Source: Planomonospora sp. ID82291 (GTDB taxonomy: Bacteria; Actinomycetota; Actinomycetes; Streptosporangiales; Streptosporangiaceae). Taken from it: a DNA stretch of 64,000 nucleotides. Location of the stretch: NCBI RefSeq assembly GCF_015711645.1, contig NZ_JABTEX010000001.1, positions 806,001-870,000 on the forward strand, written 5' to 3'. Under the pieces are notes generated by a model. The model was not told the DNA's origin. It did no database searches and was given only the letters and a program-made list of their open reading frames with translations. The first letter of the stretch is position 1, and each line of letters opens with the position of its first letter. This document shows positions 34,190-45,629 of this stretch, piece by piece. Position numbers and translations under genes: made by a program.

Positions 34190-35224
34190 TCAGTCCGTCT
34201 GGGTCACCTTGTTGAGGCCGCGCGGCGCGTCGGGGTCGATCCCCAGCCGGCGCGAGAGGGCCTCGGTGAGCAGCTGACCGGGGACGATGAGGCCGAGCGG
34301 GGCGACCCACTCGGGCAGGTCGGGCCCGTTCAGCGCCGCCGTGCCGGCCGCCGCGAGCCGGGGGCCGCCGCCGACGGTGAAGGCCGCCGCCCCGGCGCCG
34401 GTGACCCGCTCGGCGAGCGCCACGGTGCCGTCCAGGGTCGGCCCGTCGCCGGCCGCGACCAGGACCGCCGGGGTGTCGGCGTCCACCACGGCGATCGGGC
34501 CGTGCAGCAGGTCGGCGTAGGACAGGCCCATGGCGTGCAGGTAGCAGGCCTCCTTCAGCTTGAGCGCCGTCTCCAGGGCGGTGGAGAAGGCCAGGCCGCG
34601 CCCGGAGACCACGACGCCCGGCTTGTCGGCCAGTCCGTCGACCACCTCGTCCAGGTCTCCGGGGTCGCCGATCAGCTTCTCCACGGCCTCGGGGACCCGC
34701 CGCAGATCTCCGGGGTCGACGTCGGCGCCCAGCCCGAGGCCGAGCACGGCCAGCGCGGCGAGCTGGGTGGTGTAGGTCTTGGTCGCCGGGACGGCCTCCT
34801 CCTCGCCCGCCAGGGTGCACAGGGCGAGGTCGGCGGCCTGCGCGAGCGGGCTCTCCTCGCCGCCGTTGGTGACCGCGACGGTCCTGGCGCCGCAGTCCCG
34901 GGCCCAGGCCAGGGTCTCCACGATCTCCTCGGTCCGGCCGGACTGGGACAGGCCGACGGCCAGCACGCCGTCGAGGTCGAGCCGGCGCCGGTAGGTGGTG
35001 GCGATCGAGGGGGCCCCGAGGGTGGACAGGCGGCCCGCGTGCGCCTCGGCGAGGTACCGGCCGTAGACTGCGGCGTTGTCGGAGGTGCCACGGGCGACGA
35101 ACAGCAGCTGCCGGGTCTCCCGCGCCAGGCGCTCCACCTCCCCGACCCGGGGGAGAAGGGCGTCCAGCGTGGCCTGCAGCGCGGCGGGCTGCTCGGCGAT
35201 CTCGCTGCGCATCTTGGTCGTCAT
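34190..35224 (-). CDS. SIS-domain sugar-phosphate isomerase/deaminase (GlmS isomerase-domain-like)
   Basis: A 344-residue protein with two SIS domains, like the isomerase half of GlmS but lacking the glutaminase domain. First SIS: LLFVARGTSDNAAVYGRYLA (~residues 39-58) and GLSQSGRTEEIVETL (~91-105). Second SIS: GVVVSGRGLAFSTALETALK (~198-217), KEACYLHAMGLSYADLLHGP with the catalytic-type Glu, and the C-terminal GLNKVTQTD, equivalent to the LAKSVTVE tail. It probably interconverts or deaminates glucosamine- or galactosamine-6-phosphate (AgaS/FrlB-like). Divergent from dasR with a shared dre palindrome. Confidence 0.85.
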   Translation of the reverse strand: MTTKMRSEIAEQPAALQATLDALLPRVGEVERLARETRQLLFVARGTSDNAAVYGRYLAEAHAGRLSTLGAPSIATTYRRRLDLDGVLAVGLSQSGRTEEIVETLAWARDCGARTVAVTNGGEESPLAQAADLALCTLAGEEEAVPATKTYTTQLAALAVLGLGLGADVDPGDLRRVPEAVEKLIGDPGDLDEVVDGLADKPGVVVSGRGLAFSTALETALKLKEACYLHAMGLSYADLLHGPIAVVDADTPAVLVAAGDGPTLDGTVALAERVTGAGAAAFTVGGGPRLAAAGTAALNGPDLPEWVAPLGLIVPGQLLTEALSRRLGIDPDAPRGLNKVTQTD

Positions 35225-35290
35225 GTCGCGCTCATCCTTCGGTCGGACAGGCGCGATCGGGCCGTTATCGATCCGTCGCCGGTCCGTACG

Positions 35291-35333
35291 TTGACACCCT
35301 TTTCCGGCCTGTGGTCTAGTCCGGACTAGACCA
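35291..35333 (+). promoter_or_regulatory. dasR promoter with overlapping dre palindrome
   Basis: TTGACA at 35291-35296 is a consensus -35. A perfect 22-bp palindrome at 35312-35333 (half-site TGGTCTAGTCC) covers the expected -10. It contains two dre half-sites, TGGTCTAG and CTAGACCA, separated by TCCGGA. It sits in the gap between dasR and the divergent SIS gene, so both are probably regulated by DasR. Confidence 0.8.
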
Positions 35334-35383
35334 GTACGAACCATAACCCATCAGACATTCCATATCGAGAGGGGGCGGAATCC

Positions 35384-36124
35384 ATGGCGCAGATCGATCC
35401 GGACAGCCCGATCCCGAAGTACTTCCAGCTCCGCGAGATCCTGCTCGACCTCATCGACAGCCACGAGCTGGCCATCGGCACGGCGATCCCGTCCGAGCGC
35501 GAGCTCTGCCAGCGCTTCGGGCTCTCCCGCATGACCGTGCGGCAGGCGGTCGACCACCTGGTCTCCGAGGGCAGACTGCAGCGCGTCGCGGGAAAGGGCA
35601 CCTTCGTGGCCCGACCCAAGATCGAGATGCCGCTCCGGCTGACCTCGTTCAGCGACGAGATGCGCGCCCGCGGCATGGAGCCCGGCTCGCGCGACCTGGA
35701 CCGCCGGGTGGTCCGGGCCAGCGCCCACCTCGCCAGGGAGCTGGGCATCCAGCCGGGTGAGGAGGTGCACTTCATCGAACGGCTGCGCACCGCGGCCGGT
35801 GAGCCCATGTGCATCGAGCGGGCCCACATCCCCGTCTCCCTCGCACCCGACCTGGCCGCCCACGACCTGACGGGCCGCTCCCTCTACGCACTGCTGGAAG
35901 CCCGCTACGGGCTGATGCTCGACGCGGGCGAGCTGACCATCGACGCGGGCATCGCCGACCCCGGCGACGCCGACCTGCTCAAGCTGCCGCGCGGCGGAGC
36001 CGTCCTGCTCCTCCAGCGGCGCTCGTTCGCGGGAGGCGTCTGCGCCGAGCTCGGCGTCTCCACCTACCGCGCCGACCGCTACCAGCTGCGCACGGTGCTG
36101 GAGACACCGGTGCGCCGCGCCTGA
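35384..36124 (+). CDS. dasR: DasR-type GntR/HutC-family regulator
   Basis: A 246-residue regulator. The GntR winged HTH spans ~residues 8-75 (PKYFQLREILLDLIDSHEL, AIPSERELCQRFGLSRMTVR, GKGTFVARPK), followed by a UTRA effector domain (LRLTSFSDEMRARGMEPGSR, FIERLRTAAGEPMCIERAHI, YGLMLDAGELTIDAG) that binds GlcN-6-phosphate-like ligands in DasR. The match to DasR is strong and is supported by two dre sites in the neighbourhood and the PTS genes around it. A GGGGCGG stretch precedes the ATG. Likely autoregulated. Confidence 0.92.
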   Translation: MAQIDPDSPIPKYFQLREILLDLIDSHELAIGTAIPSERELCQRFGLSRMTVRQAVDHLVSEGRLQRVAGKGTFVARPKIEMPLRLTSFSDEMRARGMEPGSRDLDRRVVRASAHLARELGIQPGEEVHFIERLRTAAGEPMCIERAHIPVSLAPDLAAHDLTGRSLYALLEARYGLMLDAGELTIDAGIADPGDADLLKLPRGGAVLLLQRRSFAGGVCAELGVSTYRADRYQLRTVLETPVRRA

Positions 36125-36291
36125 CCCCGCCCCCTCCGGCCCCCTCACCCCCCACTCCCCCACCCCCCCTTCACCGGCCTCGGTCAGCCCTACCGGTCCC
36201 TCTCGGCCCTCGCGGCCCCTCTCGCCCACTGGAGAACGTCCGGTCACACGCTCCCGGCCCGAGGGCGGGGATCTCCACGCTGGAGGAATCG

Positions 36292-37638
36292 ATGAGCTCC
36301 ACCTCAGCGGGCGCGGCGGCGTCCGGATCGGGCTCCGGCTCCGCCGTGATGGGCGTGCTCCAGCGGCTGGGCCGCTCGCTCATGCTCCCGATCGCGGTCC
36401 TGCCCGCCGCCGGCCTGCTGCTCCGGCTGGGCCAGGACGACCTGCTGGGCCGTACGGACAACGCCTTCGCCGACGACGCGGCCCACGTGCTCGGCACCGC
36501 GGGCGGCACGCTCTTCGACAACCTGCCCATCCTGTTCGCGATCGGCGTGGCCATCGGCTTCGCCAGAAAGGCCGACGGCTCCACCGCGCTGGCCGGGCTC
36601 GTCGGCTACCTCGTCTTCCACGCCGTCAGCATGAACGTGTTCTTCACACTGTTCGACGAGGACCTGAAGAAGTCGATCACCACGCAGGTCTTCGACCCGG
36701 CCGCCCCGGGCGTGCCGAGGACCGTGCTCGACCTCGGCGCGCAGAACCCGACCGGGGTGCTCGGCGGCATCGCCATGGGCCTGGTCTCCGCGACCCTCTG
36801 GCAGCGCTTCCACCGGACGAGGCTCCCCACCGCGCTGGCGTTCTTCAGCGGCCGCCGCCTGGTGCCGATCCTCACCGCCTTCGCCGGACTGGTGATCGGG
36901 GTGGCCGTCGGCTTCGTCTGGCCGGTCCTCGGCGGCTGGGTCCGCGCCTTCGGGGTCTGGCTCGCCGAGAACAGCACGCTGGGCGCCGGCGTCTACGGCA
37001 TGGTCAACCGCGCGCTGCTCCCCCTCGGCCTGCACCACATCGTCAACAACATCGTCTGGACCCAGGTGCCCGCCTGCGTGGCGGAGACCGGCAAGCGGCT
37101 CGCCGGCGACCTGGTCTGCTTCACCAACGGCGTCCAGGGCTACGGCGGCTTCGAGGCGGGGTTCTACCCGGTCCTGATGTTCGGCCTGCCCGCCGCGGCG
37201 ATCGCCATCTGGCGGGCCGCCCCGCCGCACCGGCGCACCGCGGTCGGCTCCATCATGGTCTCGGCCGCGCTCACCGCGTTCCTCACCGGGATCACCGAGC
37301 CGATCGAGTTCGCCTTCATCTTCGTGGCCCCGGTCCTGTTCGTCGTGCACATCGTCCTGACCGGCGTCTCCCTCGCCGTCGCCTCGGCGCTGGGGGCCAA
37401 GCTCGCCTTCGGCTTCTCCTCCGGCCTGATCGACCTCGGCCTGTACGGCACCGCTCCCAACGCGCAGGGGGTGCCGGTCCTCATCGCCATGGGACTGGTC
37501 TACGCGGTGGTCTACTACGCCGTGTTCGGCTTCCTGATCCGGCGGCTGAACATCATGACGCCGGGCCGCGAGCCCGAGCCGGACATCGATTCCGGCGACA
37601 CGTCACCGGAATCCATGCCCGGTCCCGCCTCCTCCTGA
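36292..37638 (+). CDS. PTS N-acetylglucosamine-type EIIC permease
   Basis: Membrane channel of the sugar PTS, 448 residues with about ten helices. Family signatures: RLGRSLMLPIAVLPAAGLLL, NLPILFAIGVAIGFA, LLPLGLHHIVNNIVW, GYGGFEAGFYPVLMFGLPAA and ITEPIEFAFIFVAPVLFVVH. Together these match the NagE2-like EIIC proteins for GlcNAc. No EIIB or EIIA is fused. Start ATG 36292 with GGAGG. It follows dasR on the same strand after a 167-base gap with no dre found. A 32-bp tandem array starts 12 bases after the stop. The substrate assignment is from similarity and context. Confidence 0.88.
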   Translation: MSSTSAGAAASGSGSGSAVMGVLQRLGRSLMLPIAVLPAAGLLLRLGQDDLLGRTDNAFADDAAHVLGTAGGTLFDNLPILFAIGVAIGFARKADGSTALAGLVGYLVFHAVSMNVFFTLFDEDLKKSITTQVFDPAAPGVPRTVLDLGAQNPTGVLGGIAMGLVSATLWQRFHRTRLPTALAFFSGRRLVPILTAFAGLVIGVAVGFVWPVLGGWVRAFGVWLAENSTLGAGVYGMVNRALLPLGLHHIVNNIVWTQVPACVAETGKRLAGDLVCFTNGVQGYGGFEAGFYPVLMFGLPAAAIAIWRAAPPHRRTAVGSIMVSAALTAFLTGITEPIEFAFIFVAPVLFVVHIVLTGVSLAVASALGAKLAFGFSSGLIDLGLYGTAPNAQGVPVLIAMGLVYAVVYYAVFGFLIRRLNIMTPGREPEPDIDSGDTSPESMPGPASS

Positions 37639-37650
37639 CCCCGTCCTTCG

Positions 37651-37849
37651 AGCCCCGCCCTTTCCGAGACCTGCCCCTCCTCAGCCCCGCCCTTTCCGAG
37701 ACCTGCCCCTCCTCAGCCCCGCCCTTTCCGAGACCTGCCCCTCCTCAGCCCCGCCCTTTCCGAGACCTGCCCCTCCTCAGCCCCGCCCTTTCCGAGACCT
37801 GCCCCTCCTCAGCCCCGCCCTTTCCGAGACCTGCCCCTCCTCAGCCCCG
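37651..37849. repeat. 32-bp perfect tandem repeat array (six copies plus a partial seventh)
   Basis: The unit begins AGCCCCGCCCTTTCCGAGAC and recurs at 37651, 37683, 37715, 37747, 37779 and 37811. A truncated copy starts at 37843. The copies are identical and contiguous, with no spacers, so this is a minisatellite and not CRISPR. It lies directly after the EIIC stop. The rest of the 37639-38150 gap shows no gene. Confidence 0.95.
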
Positions 37850-38150
37850 CCCCCGCTGTCACCACGACCGTCCGTTTCCCTGTCCGCCGTCACCGCGGCG
37901 TCCCGACCACCGCGTCCCGGCACCCCGGCCGCCTCCGCGAGGCAGGTTCCGGTCGTCCCTCGAAGGACGCGAACGTGTCCGGAACCTGTTTCCCGTGGGC
38001 GGAGGCCGCTCCAACTTCAGGTGATCTTCCCCGCACAACGGGCGGAACGGCCGCGGTTCTCCGGAAAGCTGGCGCGCGACGTATCCGGGCGGGGGACCGG
38101 AAACTCCTAGAGGTGTCCGTTCCGCACCGACCCCTCGAACCGGAGCCGCC

Positions 38151-38660
38151 ATGTCTTCCGCACCGTCCCCGGCGCCCCTCCCCCGGATCACCCCGTCGCC
38201 GCTGGCCGAGCCGCCCGGCGACGACGAGCGGGCCGCCCGCGCGTCCGCGTCCGCCCCGCCGTACGTGCAGGGCGCCCTCGCCCTCGCCATGGATCCGGAA
38301 CCCGCCGTCCCCGCGATCCGGCGACCGCTGGTCTGGGGGCCGCCCGGCGCGGTCCCGGACGCGCGCCGGCTGCGCGCCCTGGCGCAGGCCGTGGCCGAGA
38401 TCCTGGCCGGACGGCGGCCTCCGGCCAGCGTCTCCCGCCACCTGACCCGCCGGGCCCACGCGGAGCTCATCCGCACGGGAAAGATCATCGACGGTGCGCT
38501 CCCCCCGCGCGCGGGCATGCCGCACGTCTCCCAGCCCCGGGACGGGGTGGTGGAGATGTGCGTGCTCGTCCGCTGCGGTGAGCGCTCCCGCGGGCTGGCC
38601 CTCAGACTGGAGCGCCGGGGCGTGCAGTGGTTGTGCACCGACGTCGAGACGACCCCCTGA
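38151..38660 (+). CDS. Rv3235-family protein
   Basis: A 169-residue protein with a Pro/Ser/Ala-rich N-terminus and a conserved C-terminal region: ALAQAVAEILAGRRPPASVS, HLTRRAHAELI, and MCVLVRCGERSRGLALRLER plus WLCTDVETT. This pattern defines the actinobacterial Rv3235-like family of unknown function. In mycobacteria the gene also lies near secA1. A GGAG-type site precedes the ATG. It is convergent with secA, with a strong hairpin between them. Confidence 0.82.
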   Translation: MSSAPSPAPLPRITPSPLAEPPGDDERAARASASAPPYVQGALALAMDPEPAVPAIRRPLVWGPPGAVPDARRLRALAQAVAEILAGRRPPASVSRHLTRRAHAELIRTGKIIDGALPPRAGMPHVSQPRDGVVEMCVLVRCGERSRGLALRLERRGVQWLCTDVETTP

Positions 38661-38707
38661 CCTCCGCCGTCCCGGCGGTCCGCACCGCGGGCGGCCCGGA
38701 GAACGCC

Positions 38708-38739
38708 GAGGGCCCGCACCGCGAACGGTGCGGGCCCTC
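38708..38739. terminator. Bidirectional hairpin terminator between the Rv3235-like gene and secA
   Basis: A perfect 14-bp stem with a CGAA tetraloop, left arm GAGGGCCCGCACCG and right arm CGGTGCGGGCCCTC. It lies 48 bases after the Rv3235-like stop and 92 bases from the secA stop. Confidence 0.85.
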
Positions 38740-38830
38740 AAGAGGGAACCGGCCCTGCCCGGTCCACCTCGGCCTCCCGGCCGCTCCCGGAGACCGGAGA
38801 GGCCGGAGAGGCCGGGGATGCCGCGGAGAT

Positions 38831-41632
<2,802 letters not shown>

Positions 41633-41929
41633 TTTAGGTAAAGCTCCTCGCAGGTCTTCCGCGGCCGGGCAGGCCCGGATGAGGACGAGACATGGTTCTC
41701 CGCTGCCATCGTAGGCGGTTCCACCACCGGACACATCCACCATGGATGACGCGCCCCGCGGCCACGGTGTTCCCGGACCGTCCCAGGACCGCTCCCGGAC
41801 CGCTCCCGGACCGCCCTCGGGCCTCCTTCGCGGGGAGTACGGCCCAGCGTGGAGGGGTAGGTCGCCTGCTGTCGTACATCGCACGAAAAAGACGGCGGAC
41901 GCGCCACCATGCACGAGGAGACGTGGAAC

Positions 41930-42289
41930 GTGACCGAGACCGCATCCGGCCCAGCGCCCGAGACCGGCCACGGGGGCGGCCACGGGGACGACGGCATCCC
42001 TGGCGACCGCGGGGACCGCGGCGGCGGGGGGCGCGAGGGCTCCGGCGACGGCGGCCACGGCGGCCACGGCGGCCGGGCCTCCTCCTGGCTGGCCGTGACC
42101 GTGAGCGTGCTGGGCTTCGCCATCGGGGGCGTCGGGCTGACCGCCGGCCCCGACTGGTTCGTCTTCTGGCTGGGCGCGGCGGTGTTCGCGCTGGGCGGCA
42201 TCCTGCTGCTGGCCTTCGGCGCCTTCGGCGACGTCGTCGTCGACGCCCCCCGCACCCGCGCCGGGCACCGGGAGGGCGTCCTCGGCTGA
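41930..42289 (+). CDS. HGxxPAAW-like small membrane protein
   Basis: A 119-residue protein with a Gly/His/Asp-rich N-terminal half and two transmembrane helices ([20 protein letters not shown] and [20 protein letters not shown]). The helix entry reads HGGRASSW, a relaxed form of the HGxxPAAW motif of a two-helix actinobacterial family of unknown function. I choose GTG 41930 because GAGGAG lies nine bases upstream; an in-frame ATG at 41909 has none. Divergent from secA. The 297-base gap between them holds a few 12-bp GGACCGCTCCC-like repeats. Confidence 0.65.
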   Translation: MTETASGPAPETGHGGGHGDDGIPGDRGDRGGGGREGSGDGGHGGHGGRASSWLAVTVSVLGFAIGGVGLTAGPDWFVFWLGAAVFALGGILLLAFGAFGDVVVDAPRTRAGHREGVLG

Positions 42290-42411
42290 CGACCGGAACA
42301 CCGGTGTGGCGTCCTCGGTGGTGTTCCCGGTGGCGTTCCCGTCGGTGCGGCGCGTTAGCCTCGCCCCATGCTGATGCGCTGCTCCCCCCTGGATCCCCCC
42401 GGGAGGCGGCC

Positions 42412-43590
42412 GTGACGGTCGCGCTCCCCGCCGACGAGGCCCGCCGGATCATCCTGCGCGCCCAGGGCTTCCTGGGCGCCGACGCCCGCCGCGGCGGCGC
42501 GTCCGCCGCCCTGCGCCGCCTGGGCGCCGTCCAGCTCGACACGATCTCCGTGCTGGCCCGCTCCCACGAGCTCGTCGCCTACGCGCGTCTCGGCGCGGTC
42601 GGCCGGCAGCAGGTCGAGCAGGCCTACTGGGACGCCCCGGCCCGCGCCTTCGAGTACTGGTGCCACGCCGCCTGCATCCTGCCCCTCGACGACTGGCCCC
42701 TCTACGCCTTCCGGCGGCGCGCGTTCCGGGAGCGCACGTACCGCTGGCACGAGGTCCCGCCGATCGTGGACAAGGTGCGGGAGCAGGTCCGCGCGAGCGG
42801 CCCCGTCACCACCACCGATCTCGGCGGCGCCAAGAACGGCGGCCCCTGGTGGGACTGGTCCGACACCAAGATCGCCATCGAGTGGCTGCTGGACACCGGG
42901 GAGGTCGTCTGCACCCGGCGCGTCGGCTGGCGCCGCGTCTACGACCTCGCCGAACGGGCCGTTCCCGCCGCCCTGCTGGCCGAGGACCTCACCGACGCCG
43001 AGTGCATCGCCCGCCTCGCCCGCACGGCCGGCCGCGCCCTCGGGGTCGCCACCCGGTCCGATCTCGTCGACTTCCTCCGGTTGACGGGCCCGCACGCCGC
43101 GCTGCTGGACGCGGCGCTGGCGGACGGCGCCGCGGGGCTGGCCGAGGTGCGGGTCGAGGGCTGGACCGGCCGCGCGGCGGTCACCTGGGCCGACCCGGCG
43201 GCGCTGGCCGCTCCGGCCCGGGGCCGCCACCGCACCACCCTGCTCTCGCCGTTCGACTCGCTGATCTGGGACCGCGCCCGCACCGCCCGCGTGTTCGGCT
43301 TCAACCACCGCCTGGAGGCGTACGTCCCCAAGGACAAGCGCGTCCACGGCTACTTCGCGATGCCCGTGCTGAGCGGGGGACGGCTGATCGGCCGGGTCGA
43401 CCCGGCCCGCGAGGGCTCCACCCTGGTCGCCCGCCAGATCGGCGTCGAGCCGGGGGTCGACCCGCACCGGGCGGTCGAGCCGCTGGCCGAGGCGCTGCGC
43501 GAGGCCGCGGCCTGGGTCGGCTGCGACGCCGTACGCGTCGAGCGCGCCGAGCCCGCGCTGCACCGGGCCCTCACCGCGGCGCTCCCCTGA
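42412..43590 (+). CDS. YcaQ/AlkX-type winged-helix DNA glycosylase
   Basis: A 392-residue HTH_42 superfamily protein. It starts with helices ending in [20 protein letters not shown] (~residues 32-51), whose Q-x-D motif corresponds to the catalytic motif of YcaQ/AlkZ glycosylases. [16 protein letters not shown], winged helices, [13 protein letters not shown] and [20 protein letters not shown] follow. These enzymes unhook alkylated bases or interstrand crosslinks. Function in this organism is inferred from family. GTG 42412 has GGGAGG five bases upstream. It stands alone between the small membrane protein and the convergent response regulator. Confidence 0.85.
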   Translation: MTVALPADEARRIILRAQGFLGADARRGGASAALRRLGAVQLDTISVLARSHELVAYARLGAVGRQQVEQAYWDAPARAFEYWCHAACILPLDDWPLYAFRRRAFRERTYRWHEVPPIVDKVREQVRASGPVTTTDLGGAKNGGPWWDWSDTKIAIEWLLDTGEVVCTRRVGWRRVYDLAERAVPAALLAEDLTDAECIARLARTAGRALGVATRSDLVDFLRLTGPHAALLDAALADGAAGLAEVRVEGWTGRAAVTWADPAALAAPARGRHRTTLLSPFDSLIWDRARTARVFGFNHRLEAYVPKDKRVHGYFAMPVLSGGRLIGRVDPAREGSTLVARQIGVEPGVDPHRAVEPLAEALREAAAWVGCDAVRVERAEPALHRALTAALP

Positions 43591-43606
43591 CCGGCGGGGC
43601 GCCGCG

Positions 43607-43652
43607 GACCGCGCGGTGCCCCCCGCGGCCGGGGAGCGGCCACCGCGCGGTC
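43607..43652. terminator. Inverted repeat between convergent AlkX-like and response regulator genes
   Basis: Perfect 12-bp arms GACCGCGCGGTG (43607-43618) and CACCGCGCGGTC (43641-43652) around a 22-base centre that is itself GC-rich. The right arm overlaps the stop codon of the response regulator. Probable bidirectional terminator. Confidence 0.6.
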
Positions 43653-44355
43653 AGGTGATCTCGAGCATCCGCTCCCGGACCGCGTAGACCACCGCCTCCA
43701 TCCGCGAGTGCAGCTGGAGCTTGTCCAGGATGTTGCGGACGTGGTTCTTCACGGTGTTCTCGGAGATGAACAGCTGCTTGGCGATCTCGCGATTGTTCAT
43801 CCCCTTGGCCACCAGGCGCAGCACCTCCATCTCCCGGTCGGTCAACCGGGGGGCGGGGAGCTGGGGAGGCCGCTCGGCCTCCTTCCTGCTCATGGTCGCG
43901 AACTCGTTGATGAGCTTCGTGGCCATCGCCGGGTTGATGAGCGACTGCCCTTCGTGGACGCCGCGCACCACCTCGGGGACCTCGTCGAGCTGGACGTTCT
44001 TCAGCAGGTAGCCGGTGGCCCCCGCCTTGATCGCCTCGAAGAGGTCCTCCTCCTCGTCGCTCACCGTCAGCATGATGATCCGGACGCTCGGCGCGGAGGC
44101 CTTGATCTCGCGGGTGGCCTCGATGCCGCTCCGCCGGGGCATCCGGACGTCCATGAGCACGACGTCCGGGGTGAGGCGGTCGGCGAGCTCGACCGCCTCC
44201 TGGCCGTCGCTCGCCTCGCCGACCACCTCGATGTCCGCCTCCGCGGCCAGCGCCATCTCCAGGCTGCGGCGGATCAGCGCGTGATCGTCGACGATCAGCA
44301 CGCGGATCGGATCGCCGCGCTCGGCAGCACGGGCCGCCTCGTCGGGTTCCGTCAC
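43651..44355 (-). CDS. NarL/LuxR-family response regulator (orphan)
   Basis: A 234-residue two-component regulator. The receiver domain has IRVLIVDDHALIRRSLEMAL with the acidic pair, the phosphoacceptor Asp in DVVLMDVRMPRRSGIEATRE (~residue 67), IIMLTVSDEEE and the Lys in GYLLKN. A linker is followed by the LuxR-type HTH (LTDREMEVLRLVAKGMNNRE, IAKQLFISENTVKNHVRNIL, residues ~168-215). No histidine kinase lies beside it, although mtrB is 4 kb upstream. It follows hpf by about 94 bases on the same strand and may be co-transcribed with it. Confidence 0.93.
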   Translation of the reverse strand: MTEPDEAARAAERGDPIRVLIVDDHALIRRSLEMALAAEADIEVVGEASDGQEAVELADRLTPDVVLMDVRMPRRSGIEATREIKASAPSVRIIMLTVSDEEEDLFEAIKAGATGYLLKNVQLDEVPEVVRGVHEGQSLINPAMATKLINEFATMSRKEAERPPQLPAPRLTDREMEVLRLVAKGMNNREIAKQLFISENTVKNHVRNILDKLQLHSRMEAVVYAVRERMLEIT

Positions 44356-44449
44356 GCCTCCTCCTCGGGGGGCCAGAGCCGTTGGACCGCCATGATTACA
44401 CGGGTTCAGGGTCCTCGGGTTGGTCGGAGAGGATCTTCGAACGCTGCGG

Positions 44450-45109
44450 TCAGGGCTCCACGAGCCGCAACACGCCGTAGTTGTAGCCCTGGCGCAGATA
44501 GACGACGCTGGGCAGACCGCTCTCCTTGTCGCGGAAGAGGTAGAAGTCGTGGCCCACCAGCTCCATCTCCAGCAGGGCCTGGTCGATGGTCATCGGGTCG
44601 GCCTTGTGGAACTTCTCCCGGACCACCAGGGGGCCGTCGCCCTCCATCTCGATCGGGACGATGGTCTTGTCCTCCAGGACCTCGCCGCCGGCCTCCGGCT
44701 CCTCCTCGGCCGTCTTCAGCCGGATCCCGGCGCCGTCGGCCTCGAAGGACTGGGCGACCGCCGAGGCGGTCAGCTCGGCGATCGACGGGGGGTTCTGGCT
44801 GCCGTGGTGCACCTTGCGCCGGTCGGCCAGGCGCCGGAGCCTGCCCTCCAGCTTGCCGAGGGCGATGTCGAGGGCGGAGAAGCGGTCCTCGGCCGAGGCC
44901 TCGGCCCGGACCGCGGGACCGCGGGAGTGGATGGTGAGCTCGACCCGCTCGCGCTGGTCGGCCATGCGCGGGTTGCGCTCCTTGGACACCTCCACGTCGA
45001 CGCGGATGAGTTTTTGGTCCAGACGCTCGATCCTGGCCAGCTTGGTCGTCACATGGTCACGGAATCGGTCACTCACTCCGGTGTGCCGACCCTTGACGAT
45101 GATGTCCAT
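44450..45109 (-). CDS. hpf: Ribosome hibernation promoting factor, long form
   Basis: A 219-residue long HPF that dimerises 70S ribosomes into inactive 100S particles during starvation or stress. The N-terminal S30AE domain (MDIIVKGRHTGVSDRFRDHV, KLARIERLDQKLIRVDVEVS, SAEDRFSALDIALGKLEGRL) is joined by an acidic linker to the C-terminal dimerisation domain (IPIEMEGDGPLVVREKFH-like strand, MTIDQALLEMELVGHDFYLF and VVYLRQGYNYGVLRLVEP). It sits in the same position as Rv3241c. A leader of about 300 bases with a promoter (45417-45445) precedes it. Confidence 0.95.
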   Translation of the reverse strand: MDIIVKGRHTGVSDRFRDHVTTKLARIERLDQKLIRVDVEVSKERNPRMADQRERVELTIHSRGPAVRAEASAEDRFSALDIALGKLEGRLRRLADRRKVHHGSQNPPSIAELTASAVAQSFEADGAGIRLKTAEEEPEAGGEVLEDKTIVPIEMEGDGPLVVREKFHKADPMTIDQALLEMELVGHDFYLFRDKESGLPSVVYLRQGYNYGVLRLVEP

Positions 45110-45354
45110 GCACAGCCCCCCTTCGGCTCTCGACTGCGGTGTTGCTGCGGCACCCGCCCGGCCGACCTGGTCTTCGTCCCCACATCCGCCTGCTGAGGGT
45201 CTCGCAGCTCTTTGCCACTACTGCCCTTCTCTTCTGGCGAGGAACATCTGGCTCCCCGGGAAGGCAGGACTTACCTCTAAGCCGCACCGTGATCGGTCGA
45301 CAAAAAGTCGCCTTACGTGGACCGTTTCGCCTGCGGCTGGCATCGGCTAGCCGG

Positions 45355-45445
45355 ACCGGCCCCCTTGCGGGGGTCGATCCGGTGCAACCACGGACCCGGG
45401 CGGGTGCCATGTCTCGACGCTATCCGTATCGCGACCGAATGTCAG
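45355..45445 (-). promoter_or_regulatory. Probable hpf promoter and leader hairpin
   Basis: On the minus strand CTGACA (45440-45445) and TAGCGT (45417-45422) are separated by 17 bases, a good -35/-10 pair. Transcription would start near 45410. About 30 bases later lies a hairpin (45355-45383): arms ACCGG/CCGGT outside and CCCCC/GGGGG inside, with a TTGC loop and a five-base bulge. The remaining leader to 45110 and the stretch 45446-45629 show no gene. Confidence 0.5.
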
Positions 45446-45629
45446 CCTGGCGACCGGCGCGAGGATCACTTTGGGTGATTTCTTCGCGGGTGCGAGGTGC
45501 GGGAGATGACCGCTTCCCCGATCCGCCGTCCCTTATGTGAAGCCTTCTCATGTCCTCCGCGGGGGATCGGAGCCGCGATTGGGACACGGCGGGGAGGCCG
45601 GCGGGCGGGACCGATACTTGATCCGCCCT

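Noticed and set aside
37651-37849. CRISPR array
   Set aside because: Repeats of 32 bp are directly contiguous with no spacers and there are no cas genes nearby; it is a minisatellite.
45069-45410. 113-codon frame in the hpf leader
   Set aside because: It overlaps the hpf start in another frame, has no domain or ribosome site and is Arg-rich as expected for shadow frames.
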